Positions 51,610 through 59,659 of a DNA stretch of 64,000 bases are shown here, in pieces. Source of the DNA: Streptomyces tropicalis. Its GTDB lineage: Bacteria > Actinomycetota > Actinomycetes > Streptomycetales > Streptomycetaceae. The number at the start of each line of letters is the position of its first letter. The stretch's first letter is position 1. Under the pieces are notes generated by a model. It saw nothing but the letters and a program-made list of their open reading frames with translations, had not been told where the DNA came from and searched no databases. The stretch lies in NCBI RefSeq assembly GCF_029269835.1, contig NZ_JARJBB010000001.1:248001-312000 (forward strand). Reading direction: 5' to 3'. The position numbers and the translations under genes were made by a program.

Positions 51610-53057
51610 GTGGCCCTGCTTTCGCGGTTGGATTCGGCGTCGGTCATCGGTATGGCGGCGGCGCGCACACCGTCGCGGTCTCCCCCGGGTGCGGCGGCAA
51701 GCGCCGTGCGGTCGCCGTACGGCAGGGCCGTGACGGGCGCGAGGCCGGGGCGCCGCAGGGCCCGGTCGGCGATGGCCTCGCGGTAGCGGGCCACGGTCCC
51801 CTCGGCGGCCCGCGCCCAGGTGAAGTGGCCGAGCACGCGCTCGCGTCCGGCGCGGCCGAGGCGCTCGCGCAGCGCGGGGTCGCCCAGCAGGCGGGTCAAC
51901 GCGGCGGCCAGCGCGCCCGGTTCGCCGGGCGGCACCGCCAGGCAGGTCTCGCCGTCGCGGCCCGCGACCTCCGGGATGGCGCCGCCGGTCGTGGCGACCA
52001 GCGGGGTGCCGGTGGCCATCGCCTCCGCGGCCGGCAGGGAGAAGCCCTCGTAGAGCGACGGCACGCAGGCGACCTCGGCCGAGCGCACCAGGTCGACGAG
52101 TTCGGCGTCGGAGATGCCCTTGACGAACTCGACCGCGCCCTCGAGGCCGAAGCGCTCGACGGCCTGGGCGACCGGCCCCTCGGTGGGCCGCTTGCCGACG
52201 ACGACGAGGTGCGCGGCGGGGTGCTCGGCCCGCACCTTGGCGAGCGCCTCGACGAGGAAGACCAGGCCCTTGAGCGGCACGTCCGCGCTGGAGGTGGTCA
52301 CGATCCGGCCGGGGACCTGCGGGGCGGCGGGGTCGGGCGAGAACAGGTCGGTGTCGGCACCGATGTGGACGACGTGGATCCGGTCCGGGCGCACGCCCAG
52401 GTGGTCGACGATCTCCTGACGGGACGTGCCGGAGACGGTGAGGACCGACGGAAGCCGGCGGGCGACGCGCTTCTGCATCCGCGTGAAGGCGTACCAGCGG
52501 CGGACCGACCAGCGGCGCTGCCATCCCTCGGCCGCGTCCAGCTCCAGGCGGCGGTCCACCGTGATCGGATGGTGGATGGTGGTGACCAGGGGGGCGCCGA
52601 CGTCGCCGAGCAGGCCGTAGCCGAGGGTCTGGTTGTCGTGCACGACGTCGAACGCGCCGCTCCGGGCGCGCAGATGGCGGCGGGCCCGCAGGGAGAACGT
52701 CAGCGGCTCGGGGAAGCCGCCGGTCCACATGGTGCCGACCTCCAGCGCGTCGATCCAGTCGCGGTACTCCTCGCGCGCGGGGGTGCGGAAGGGGTCCGGC
52801 TGGCGGTAGAGGTCGAGGCTCGGCAGCTCGGTGAGGCTCACGCCCTCATGGCCCTCGTCGAGGACGGGGTAGGGCTGGGAGCCGATGACCTCCACCCGGT
52901 GGCCGAGGAGGGACAGCTCGCGGGAGAGGTGGCGCACGTAGACGCCCTGACCGCCGCAGAACGGGTTTCCCTTGTAGGTGAGGAGCGCGATCCTGAGCGG
53001 TCGCCCGCCGTCGGCGGCGGCGTCCCGGGGACCCGCCTGACTGGCCTCAGCGGTCAC
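51603..53057 (-). CDS. GT4-family glycosyltransferase
   Basis: A 484-residue GT-B fold enzyme. The N-terminal acceptor domain has LTYKGNPFCGGQGVYVRHL near residue 26, a Gly-rich loop as in GT4 enzymes. The C-terminal donor domain has the EX7E motif (YEGFSLPAAEAMATGTPLVAT near 345) and VVVGKRPTEGPV. It probably glycosylates a lipid or polyprenol. It leads the operon with the methyltransferase and the toroid protein. A KstR-like box lies 55-68 bp upstream in the shared divergent promoter region. Confidence 0.9.
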   Translation of the reverse strand: MTAEASQAGPRDAAADGGRPLRIALLTYKGNPFCGGQGVYVRHLSRELSLLGHRVEVIGSQPYPVLDEGHEGVSLTELPSLDLYRQPDPFRTPAREEYRDWIDALEVGTMWTGGFPEPLTFSLRARRHLRARSGAFDVVHDNQTLGYGLLGDVGAPLVTTIHHPITVDRRLELDAAEGWQRRWSVRRWYAFTRMQKRVARRLPSVLTVSGTSRQEIVDHLGVRPDRIHVVHIGADTDLFSPDPAAPQVPGRIVTTSSADVPLKGLVFLVEALAKVRAEHPAAHLVVVGKRPTEGPVAQAVERFGLEGAVEFVKGISDAELVDLVRSAEVACVPSLYEGFSLPAAEAMATGTPLVATTGGAIPEVAGRDGETCLAVPPGEPGALAAALTRLLGDPALRERLGRAGRERVLGHFTWARAAEGTVARYREAIADRALRRPGLAPVTALPYGDRTALAAAPGGDRDGVRAAAIPMTDAESNRESRATC

Positions 53058-53111
53058 TCTGGGCCCCCTTCTGGCTGCACTGTCCCGCGAGATTACGCCG
53101 GGACGCTAATC

Positions 53112-53125
53112 TAGAACAAGTTTCA
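53112..53125. promoter_or_regulatory. KstR-type operator, box 1
   Basis: TAGAACAAGTTTCA fits TnnAACnnGTTnnA, the KstR palindrome described for mycobacteria (from memory), without mismatch. It lies between the glycosyltransferase operon and the divergent TetR-family gene that resembles KstR. A near-identical box occurs at 54147-54160 in opposite orientation. Confidence 0.6.
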
Positions 53126-53152
53126 GACTTGATCGTCCAGGAGGCTACGAAT

Positions 53153-53166
53153 CTACCGGCAGGTAG
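53153..53166. promoter_or_regulatory. CTACC-GGCA-GGTAG dyad, copy 1
   Basis: Perfect 5-bp arms around GGCA. The core TACCGGCAGGTA recurs as its exact reverse complement at 54291-54302. It lies about 95 bp before the kstR-like start, overlapping a possible -10 region (TTGATC at 53129-53134, then a 17-base spacer). The cognate regulator is unknown. Confidence 0.5.
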
Positions 53167-53258
53167 CCGCGCTGCGAGCAGTGGATCGGGTGATTCGCGC
53201 CACGGCGGCCCCGCCGCCCCGTCCCACCGCCCTCACCGACTGTCACGGAACGGTGCCC

Positions 53259-53921
53259 ATGCACGCGGAAGCCAAGGGGGAGTCCCGCACCGCGCGACCC
53301 TCCCCCGTACGCCCCTCCGTCCGAGCGGGGAGCCCGCCGGCCTCGCCCCTGACCGAGCGCCAGGAGGCCCGCCGCCGCCGCATCCTGCGGGCCAGCGCCC
53401 AACTCGCCGGCCGCGGCGGCTTCGACGCGGTGCAGATGCGCGAGGTCGCGGAGTCCTCGCAGGTGGCCCTGGGCACGCTCTACCGGTACTTCCCCTCCAA
53501 GGTGCACCTGCTGGTCGCCACCATGCAGGACCAGTTGGAGCACCTGCACGCCACGCTGCGCCGGCGGCCCCCCGTGGGCGAGACGGCGGGCGAACGGGTC
53601 GCCCACACCCTGATGCGCGCCTTCCGCGCCCTCCAGCGCGAGCCGCATCTGGCCGACGCCATGGTCCGCGCGCTGACTTTCGCCGACCGCAGCGTGAGCC
53701 CCGAGGTGGACCAGGTCTCCCGGCAGACCACGGCGATCATCCTGGACGCGATGGGCAGCGACGACCCCACCCCGGAGCAGCTGTCCGCGGTCCGCGTCAT
53801 CGAGCACACCTGGCTGTCGGCGCTGATCACCTGGCTCTCGGGCCGCGCCTCCATCGCCCAGGTGAAGGGGGACATCGAGACGGTGTGCCGCCTGATCGAC
53901 CTCACGGGGCCCGCGGACTGA
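53259..53921 (+). CDS. kstR: KstR-like TetR-family regulator
   Basis: A 220-residue repressor resembling mycobacterial KstR, which senses cholesterol-derived CoA thioesters. A disordered N-terminal part of about 45 residues precedes the helix-turn-helix (AGRGGFDAVQMREVAESSQ, then VALGTLYRYFPSKVHLLVATM). The ligand domain keeps family marks: EPHLADAMVRALTFAD, SPEVDQVSRQTT and VRVIEHTWLSALITWLSGRAS. ATG 53259 was chosen; the frame is open to GTG 53181. KstR-type boxes lie upstream and, again, beyond its 3' end. Confidence 0.85.
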   Translation: MHAEAKGESRTARPSPVRPSVRAGSPPASPLTERQEARRRRILRASAQLAGRGGFDAVQMREVAESSQVALGTLYRYFPSKVHLLVATMQDQLEHLHATLRRRPPVGETAGERVAHTLMRAFRALQREPHLADAMVRALTFADRSVSPEVDQVSRQTTAIILDAMGSDDPTPEQLSAVRVIEHTWLSALITWLSGRASIAQVKGDIETVCRLIDLTGPAD

Positions 53922-54290
53922 GCCGCGGGCGCCCCGCCCCGCGGCTCCGCCCGTCGCGCCCGCCCGTCCGGCGGTGCCGCCCCACCCGGCACCGTCCGCA
54001 CCCCGCGGTCCGTGTCCGGCGGCCGCGCCCTGCCGCCCGTGCCCCACGGTCCGTGTCCGGCGGTCCGCCGGACGGCCGGGCACGGGCCGGCCGCCGGGGG
54101 AGGCACGCGGTGCCGGACGGGGCGCAGGTGGGCGGCCCGAATCCGGAGAAACCTGTTCTAGTTGCGACGGGCCGACGGCGGCGGCGCGGGGAGCCCGCGG
54201 CGGGGCGGGCCCGGGCAGGGCCCCGGGGCGCGGATCCCGCCCTCGGACGGCCCGCCCGGCCCCGCGTGCGGGCGCCTCCCGGCCCCTTGA
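53922..54290. other. Long non-coding gap between kstR and the cobalamin riboswitch
   Basis: Very GC-rich, without a convincing gene. The 17-mer CGGTCCGTGTCCGGCGG occurs at 54006-54022 and at 54047-54063, 41 bp apart. The KstR-type box 2 at 54147-54160 is the only A/T-richer spot. The riboswitch promoter lies at the right edge. Confidence 0.45.
54147..54160. promoter_or_regulatory. KstR-type operator, box 2
   Basis: AGAAACCTGTTCTA fits TnnAACnnGTTnnA except for the first base. Its reverse complement with flanks reads CTAGAACAGGTTTC, differing at one base from CTAGAACAAGTTTC of box 1. It lies about 150 bp upstream of the riboswitch transcript and 225 bp after the kstR stop. Confidence 0.55.
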
Positions 54291-54306
54291 TACCTGCCGG
54301 TAGAGT
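54291..54306 (+). promoter_or_regulatory. TACC dyad copy 2, overlapping the riboswitch promoter
   Basis: TACCTGCCGGTA (54291-54302) is the exact reverse complement of the dyad upstream of kstR. It overlaps TTGATA (54287-54292) and TAGAGT (54301-54306), the most likely -10 element of the riboswitch transcript, and so could block it. Confidence 0.5.
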
Positions 54307-54311
54307 GGCCG

Positions 54312-54440
54312 GGTCGTCATCACACCCGTACGGGGGGAAGCCGGTGCAATTCCGGCGCTGACCCGCAACCGTGAGCCGCCCCGGGGCGGTGAGCCGGACT
54401 GCCCCGCCGGGAGAATGACCGGCTCACCTGCGTCGGCGTC
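54312..54440 (+). promoter_or_regulatory. Cobalamin riboswitch
   Basis: An adenosylcobalamin-type aptamer. Conserved pieces in order: GGGGGAAGCCGGTGCAAT, TCCGGCGCTGACCCGCAACC, GTGAG and the B12-box region GAGCCGGACTGCC (54391-54403). Downstream, GGAGCCG (54470-54476) can pair with CGGCTCC (54503-54509) just ahead of the AGGAGAGG ribosome site (54514-54521). That suggests translational control. It predicts that the following five genes are shut off when B12 is plentiful. Confidence 0.9.
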
Positions 54441-54533
54441 CCGCCGCCGCACGGCCCGTCGAGGTATACGGAGCCGAGCCGCCCGGGGTGTCCCGCGCTG
54501 CCCGGCTCCCCGCAGGAGAGGCAACCGCCGATC

Positions 54534-55751
54534 ATGAACGTTCGCCGCAGCGCCGCGGCCCTGGCCGCCATAGCCGTGCTCGGCGGCGCCGCCCCCGCCG
54601 TCGCCGCCCCGGCCCCGACCGCATCGCCGAAGCCGGCGCTGCCCTCCGGGCTCTACGGGCGCACCGACCCGACCTACGACGGCGTCTTCCGCCAGTCCCT
54701 CGCCCTGCTCGCCCAGCACACCGTGGGCGTGCGCCCCGCCGTGAAGGCCGTGGACTGGCTGACCGGACAGCAGTGCGCGAACGGCGCCTTCGCCGCCTAC
54801 CGTGCGCTGCCCGGCCACGCCTGCGACGCGAAGGTGATGGTCGACACCAACAGCACGGCCGTCGCGGTCCAGGCGCTCGCCGCGCTCGGCGGCCACGGCG
54901 GCACCACCGGCAAGGCCGTCACCTGGCTGAAGTCCGTGCAGAACAAGGACGGCGGCTGGGGGTACAACCCGGGCGGCGCCAGCGACGCCAACTCCACCTC
55001 CGTCGTCGTCGGCGCGCTCGCCGCCGTGGGCGAGAAGCCCGCCTCCGTCGTGAAGGACGGCAAGTCCCCCCTCGACGCCCTGGTGAAGCTGGCCCTGCCG
55101 TGCTCCGGCGACGGCTCGGGCGCCTTCGCCTTCCAGCCCGACAAGAAGGGCAGGCTCGCCCCCAACGCGGACGCCACCGCCGCGGGCGTGGTCGGCGCGC
55201 TCGGCCTGGGCCTGGCGCCCAGGGCCGCGGGCACGGCGGCCGAGGCGCACTGCACCGGCTCCGGCGGGCCGGCCCCGGCGCGGGCCGCCGCCAACGGCGC
55301 GGCCTACCTCGCGCAGGCCACGGCCAGGACCGGCCACCTGACGTCCACGATGCCCGGCGCCACCGACCAGCCCGACGTCGGCAACACCGCCGACGCGGTC
55401 GTCGCGCTCGCCGCGCAGGGCGGGGCCGCGCAGGCCCGCACGCCGCTGCAGTGGCTGGAGAAGCACGCCGGGTCCTGGGCCGTGCAGAGCGGTCCCGCCG
55501 CCTGGGCCCAGCTGATCTTCGCGGCCCACGCCACCGGCACCGACCCGCGCAACTTCGGCGGCCTGGACCTGGTCGGGAAGCTGTCGGCGACCGGCCCGGC
55601 GCCGCTGGCGGTCCGGGCGACGGGGGCCGCGGACGCCCGGCAGAAGGACGACTCCGGGCACGGCACCTGGTGGTTCGTCGGCGCCTGCCTGGTCGCGGGC
55701 ATCGGCGTCGGGTTCCTGCTGAGCGGCCGCTCGAAGAAGAAGCAGCCGTGA
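54534..55751 (+). CDS. Surface-anchored alpha-toroid protein, putative cobalamin-binding subunit
   Basis: A 405-residue exported protein. A Sec signal peptide (about 1-25) is followed by an alpha6/alpha6 toroid built of helical repeats with LKSVQNKDGGWGYNPGGASD near 140 and STAVAVQALAAL/STSVVVGALAAV repeat helices. A C-terminal membrane helix (WWFVGACLVAGIGVGFLL) with the basic end SGRSKKKQP anchors it outside. The same fold forms the alpha domain of transcobalamin and intrinsic factor. Placement right after a B12 riboswitch and before an ECF importer supports B12 capture. Enzymatic prenyltransferase activity is unlikely because no catalytic motif is seen. Confidence 0.85.
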   Translation: MNVRRSAAALAAIAVLGGAAPAVAAPAPTASPKPALPSGLYGRTDPTYDGVFRQSLALLAQHTVGVRPAVKAVDWLTGQQCANGAFAAYRALPGHACDAKVMVDTNSTAVAVQALAALGGHGGTTGKAVTWLKSVQNKDGGWGYNPGGASDANSTSVVVGALAAVGEKPASVVKDGKSPLDALVKLALPCSGDGSGAFAFQPDKKGRLAPNADATAAGVVGALGLGLAPRAAGTAAEAHCTGSGGPAPARAAANGAAYLAQATARTGHLTSTMPGATDQPDVGNTADAVVALAAQGGAAQARTPLQWLEKHAGSWAVQSGPAAWAQLIFAAHATGTDPRNFGGLDLVGKLSATGPAPLAVRATGAADARQKDDSGHGTWWFVGACLVAGIGVGFLLSGRSKKKQP

Positions 55752-56401
55752 CCCGCCGGGTCCGCGCCCTGTCCTCCCTGCTCCTGGCCGCGTTCCTGCT
55801 CTCGGCGGGCATGGGCCGGGCGCAGGCCACCGGCTACCGCTACTGGTCGTTCTGGGACCGGGACGGCGGCCACTGGACGTACGCCACGCAGGGCCCGTCG
55901 ACCGCGCAGCCGTCCGACGGCGACGTCGAGGGCTTCCGCTTCGCGGTGAGCGCCGACTCGGCGGACGCGACCCGGCCGCGCGGCACGGCCGCCTTCGCGG
56001 CGATCTGCGGGGGGACCCCGGCGCGGCCCGGCAGCAAACGGGTGGCTCTCGTCCTGGACTTCGGCACGCAGGCCGACGCCCCGTCCGGCGAGACACCGCC
56101 GGCCGGGCGCACGGCCTGCGCGCGGGTGCCGTCCGACGCGACGACCGCGCAGGCGCTGGCCGCCGTCGCCAAGCCCCTGCGCTACGACACCAACGCCCTG
56201 CTCTGCGCGATCTCCGGATACCCGCAGCAGGGCTGCGGCGAGCAGGTGAGCGCCGGAGGGAAGCCCGCGCGGAGCGCGGCCCCGGCCCACGGCACCGCCC
56301 GGGACGGCGGCCCCTCGGTGGGGCTCCTCGCGGGCGCCGCGGGCGTGGCCGTCCTGGCCGCCGCGGCGGTCTGGCAGGCCCGACGCCGCCGCCATGTCTG
56401 A
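55748..56401 (+). CDS. SCO2322-family surface protein, putative transcobalamin beta-domain-like partner
   Basis: A 217-residue exported protein. The signal peptide covers about 1-27. The mature start TGYRYWSFWDRDGGHWTYA is Trp/Tyr-rich and followed by GPSTAQPSDGDVEGFRFAV. That resembles the DUF4430-type beta-domain that closes over B12 in transcobalamin. Two cysteine pairs are visible (ICGG/ACAR, LLCAISG/GCGE). A C-terminal helix plus RRRRH tail anchors it. GTG start overlaps the toroid gene stop by 4 bp, so the two are made together. Function is inferred. Confidence 0.8.
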   Translation: MTRRVRALSSLLLAAFLLSAGMGRAQATGYRYWSFWDRDGGHWTYATQGPSTAQPSDGDVEGFRFAVSADSADATRPRGTAAFAAICGGTPARPGSKRVALVLDFGTQADAPSGETPPAGRTACARVPSDATTAQALAAVAKPLRYDTNALLCAISGYPQQGCGEQVSAGGKPARSAAPAHGTARDGGPSVGLLAGAAGVAVLAAAAVWQARRRRHV

Positions 56402-57872
56402 CACCCCGCCTCCCGCCCGGGGCCCCAAGGACCCGACCGGAACGGGCCCGGAGGGAACGGGCACGGCCCGGACGGGGACGGCCCGGACGGGGACGGCCCG
56501 TCGCGCCGCGGACGGGAGCGGAGCGGGCGGACCCGGGGCGGAACCGCCCGGCGCGGGCGGACCCGGCGCCCGCGCACGCGACGCCGCACCGCGCGGCGTG
56601 CGCCTCCTCGGGGCGCGGCGGGAGGCCGCCGTCGCCGCCGGCGCGCGCGTCGGGACCGCTGCGGGCCCCGTCGGGCCGGCGCGGGCCGTCCCCAGGACGG
56701 CGGTCCACCCGGGGGCCTGGTGGCTGTGGTCGCTCGCCCTCGGGACCGCCGCCACCCGCACCACCAACCCGCTGCTGCTCGCCCTCCTCCTCGCCGTCTC
56801 CGGCTACGTCGTGGTGACCTGCCGTCCGGAGAACCCGGGCGCGCGCTCGTACACGGCCTTCGTCAAACTCGCCCTGGCGGTCCTGGTCGTCCGCCTCGTC
56901 TTCGCCACCCTGCTCGGCTCCCCCATCCCCGGCACGCACGTGCTGGTCACCCTCCCGGAGATCCCCCTGCCGCACTGGGCGCAGGGCATCCGGCTGGGGG
57001 GCGCGGTGACCGCCGAGGCGCTGGTGTTCGCGCTGTACGACGGACTCAAGCTGGCGACGCTGCTGGTCTGCGTGGGCGCCGCCAACGCCCTCGCCTCGCC
57101 CGCCCGCCTGCTGAAGTCCCTGCCGGGAGCCCTCTACGAGACCGGTGTGGCCGTCGTCGTCGCGCTCACCTTCGCCCCCCACCTCGTCGCCGACGTCCGC
57201 CGGCTGCGGGCCGCACGCCGCCTGCGCGGCCGGCCCGACCGCGGGGTCCGGGGCCTGCTGCACGTCGGGCTCCCGGTGCTGGAGGGCGCCCTGGAACGCT
57301 CGGTCGCGCTGGCCGCCGCGATGGACGCGCGGGGCTACGGCCGGACGGCCGAGGTGCCGCCCGCGGTGCGCCGCACGACCGCCGTGCTCACCCTCGGCGG
57401 CCTGCTCGGCGTATGCGCGGGCACGTACGGGCTGCTCACCGCCGAGGGCGGCACGTACGGCCTTCCGGTGCTCGGCGTCGGGCTCGCCGCCGCACTGGCC
57501 GGACTGTGGCTGGGCGGCCGCCGCTCCCCCCGCACCCGCTACCGCCCCGACACCTGGAACCTCCGCTCGTGCCTGGTCGCCGGGTCCGGCGGGGCCGTCG
57601 CGGGCCTGCTGTCGCTCGCCGCGGCCCGCGATCCCGGCGCGCTGCACCCGGGCGTGGTGCCGCTCGCCGCGCCGGCGCTGCCGCTGTGGCCGGCGGCCGC
57701 CGTGCTGCTCGGGCTGCTGCCGGCGTTCGCCGCACCGGCCCCGCCGCCCGCGCCGCGCCGCCCGGAGCCGCCACGGCGCCCGGAGTCCCACCGCCCGGAA
57801 GCACCCGCCGTCCCCGGCCCCGCGCCCGCCCCTGTCCCCACCGCCACCACCACCGCCGAGGAGTCGTCGTGA
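56394..57872 (+). CDS. ECF transporter T component (CbiQ/EcfT-like)
   Basis: Membrane coupling subunit of an energy-coupling-factor importer, 492 residues and longer than the usual 220-270. An N-terminal extension of about 100 residues is Gly/Ala/Arg-rich with a GTART repeat. The EcfT core has its hydrophobic segments and the two Ala-Arg coupling motifs (RRLRAARRLRG near 275 and LAAAMDARGYGR near 305). Further C-terminal segments and a Pro-rich tail follow. The ATG overlaps the previous stop by 8 bp and its own stop overlaps the ATPase start by 4 bp. Confidence 0.88.
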   Translation: MSDTPPPARGPKDPTGTGPEGTGTARTGTARTGTARRAADGSGAGGPGAEPPGAGGPGARARDAAPRGVRLLGARREAAVAAGARVGTAAGPVGPARAVPRTAVHPGAWWLWSLALGTAATRTTNPLLLALLLAVSGYVVVTCRPENPGARSYTAFVKLALAVLVVRLVFATLLGSPIPGTHVLVTLPEIPLPHWAQGIRLGGAVTAEALVFALYDGLKLATLLVCVGAANALASPARLLKSLPGALYETGVAVVVALTFAPHLVADVRRLRAARRLRGRPDRGVRGLLHVGLPVLEGALERSVALAAAMDARGYGRTAEVPPAVRRTTAVLTLGGLLGVCAGTYGLLTAEGGTYGLPVLGVGLAAALAGLWLGGRRSPRTRYRPDTWNLRSCLVAGSGGAVAGLLSLAAARDPGALHPGVVPLAAPALPLWPAAAVLLGLLPAFAAPAPPPAPRRPEPPRRPESHRPEAPAVPGPAPAPVPTATTTAEESS

Positions 57873-59659
57873 TCCGCTTCGAGGACGTCTCCGTGACGTA
57901 CGACGGAGCCGCCGAACCCACCGTCCAGGGGATCGACTTCGAGGTGCCGGAGGGCGAACTGGTGCTGCTCGCCGGCCCGTCCGGGGTCGGCAAGTCCACC
58001 GTCCTCGGCGCGGTCAGCGGTCTCGTGCCGCACTTCACCGGCGGCACCCTGCGCGGCCGGGTCACGGTGGCGGACCGCGACACCCGTACGCACAAGCCCC
58101 GCGAACTCGCCGACGTCGTCGGCACCGTCGGGCAGGACCCGCTGTCCCACTTCGTGACGGACACGGTCGAGGACGAACTGGTTTACGGCATGGAGTCGCT
58201 GGGGCTCCCCCCGGACGTCATGCGGCGCCGGGTGGAGGAGACACTGGACCTGCTGGGCCTGGCCGGGCTGCGGGACCGCTCCCTCGCCGCCCTCTCCGGG
58301 GGCCAGCAGCAGCGGGTCGCGATCGGCTCGGTGCTCACCCCGCACCCGCGGGTCCTCGTCCTCGACGAACCGACGTCGGCGCTGGACCCGGCCGCCGCCG
58401 AGGAGGTCCTCGCCGTGGTCCAGCGGCTGGTGCACGACCTGGGCACCACGGTCCTCATGGCCGAACACCGGCTGGAACGCGTCGTCCAGTACGCCGACCG
58501 GGTCGTCCTGCTGCCCGCGGCGGGCGCCGCCCCGGTGCTCGGCAGCCCGGCGGAGGTGATGGCCGTCTCGCCGGTGTACCCGCCGGTGGTGGACCTCGGG
58601 CGGCTGGCGGGCTGGGACCCGCTGCCGCTGACGGTGCGCGACGCCCGGCGCCGCGCGGCCCCCCTGCGGAGCCGCCTCGCCGACCGCACCCCGCCCGCCC
58701 CGGCGCCCGCCGTCCCGTCCGGGCCTCCCGCCCCGACGGGGGCCCCCGCACGGGAGGCCCGCTCCCCAAGGACCCCGGGCCAGGAGTCCCGGCCCCGGCA
58801 GGCACCGGCACAGGCGGCGGGGTCCGGGTTCCGGCGCCTGTTCCGGCGTCCGGCGCCGCTCCCCGGCGCGGGACGTGCCGCCGCCCCCGGTGACGGCACC
58901 ACCACCACCGCCGTCGCCGAGGTGCGGTCGCTCGCCGTGCGGCGGGGCCGGATCGACGCCCTCCGGGACGTCGGCCTGACCGTCGCGCCCGGCGAGACGA
59001 TCGCGCTGATGGGCCGCAACGGCGCCGGGAAGTCCACCCTCCTCGGGGCCCTCGTCGGGCTGGTCGAGCCGTCCGCCGGACAGGTGCGGGTCGGCGGCGC
59101 CACCCCGCACCGCACCCCGCCGCGCGACCTCGTGCGCCGGGTCGGCCTGGTCCCCCAGGAGCCGCGCGACCTGCTCTACGCCGACACGGTCGCCGCCGAG
59201 TGCGCCGCCGCCGACCATGACGCCGGGGCCCCGGCGGGCACCTGCCGTGCGCTGGTCTCGGAGCTGCTGCCCGGCATCGCCGACGAGGTCCACCCGCGCG
59301 ACCTGTCCGAGGGGCAGCGGCTCACGCTCGCCCTGGCCCTGGTGCTCACCGCCCGCCCGCCGCTGCTGCTCCTCGACGAGCCGACCCGCGGCCTGGACTA
59401 CGCGGCGAAGGCCCGCCTGGTCGCCCTGCTGCGGGCCCTGGCCGCCGAGGGGCACGCCATCGTGCTGGCCACGCACGACGTGGAGCTGGCCGCCGAACTG
59501 GCCCACCGGGTGGTGCTGCTGGCCGAGGGCGAGGTGATCGCGGACGGGCCGACCGCGGACGTGGTGGTCTCCTCCCCCTCGTTCGCGCCGCAGGTGGCCA
59601 AGGTGCTGGCCCCGCAGCCGTGGCTCACCGCGGCCCAGGTGCGGGAGGCCCTGCGATGA
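57869..59659 (+). CDS. Fused double ATPase of an ECF importer (EcfA-EcfA')
   Basis: A 596-residue protein with two ABC ATPase domains. First: Walker A LLAGPSGVGKSTV near 35, signature ALSGGQQQRVAIG and Walker B VLVLDEPTSALD. Second: Walker A LMGRNGAGKSTLL near 380, signature DLSEGQRLTLALA and Walker B LLLLDEPTRGLD. A 90-residue Pro/Ala/Arg linker (about 260-350) separates them. In most ECF systems the two ATPases are separate. GTG 57869 overlaps the T-component stop; the end overlaps the S-component start (ATGA). Confidence 0.92.
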   Translation: MIRFEDVSVTYDGAAEPTVQGIDFEVPEGELVLLAGPSGVGKSTVLGAVSGLVPHFTGGTLRGRVTVADRDTRTHKPRELADVVGTVGQDPLSHFVTDTVEDELVYGMESLGLPPDVMRRRVEETLDLLGLAGLRDRSLAALSGGQQQRVAIGSVLTPHPRVLVLDEPTSALDPAAAEEVLAVVQRLVHDLGTTVLMAEHRLERVVQYADRVVLLPAAGAAPVLGSPAEVMAVSPVYPPVVDLGRLAGWDPLPLTVRDARRRAAPLRSRLADRTPPAPAPAVPSGPPAPTGAPAREARSPRTPGQESRPRQAPAQAAGSGFRRLFRRPAPLPGAGRAAAPGDGTTTTAVAEVRSLAVRRGRIDALRDVGLTVAPGETIALMGRNGAGKSTLLGALVGLVEPSAGQVRVGGATPHRTPPRDLVRRVGLVPQEPRDLLYADTVAAECAAADHDAGAPAGTCRALVSELLPGIADEVHPRDLSEGQRLTLALALVLTARPPLLLLDEPTRGLDYAAKARLVALLRALAAEGHAIVLATHDVELAAELAHRVVLLAEGEVIADGPTADVVVSSPSFAPQVAKVLAPQPWLTAAQVREALR

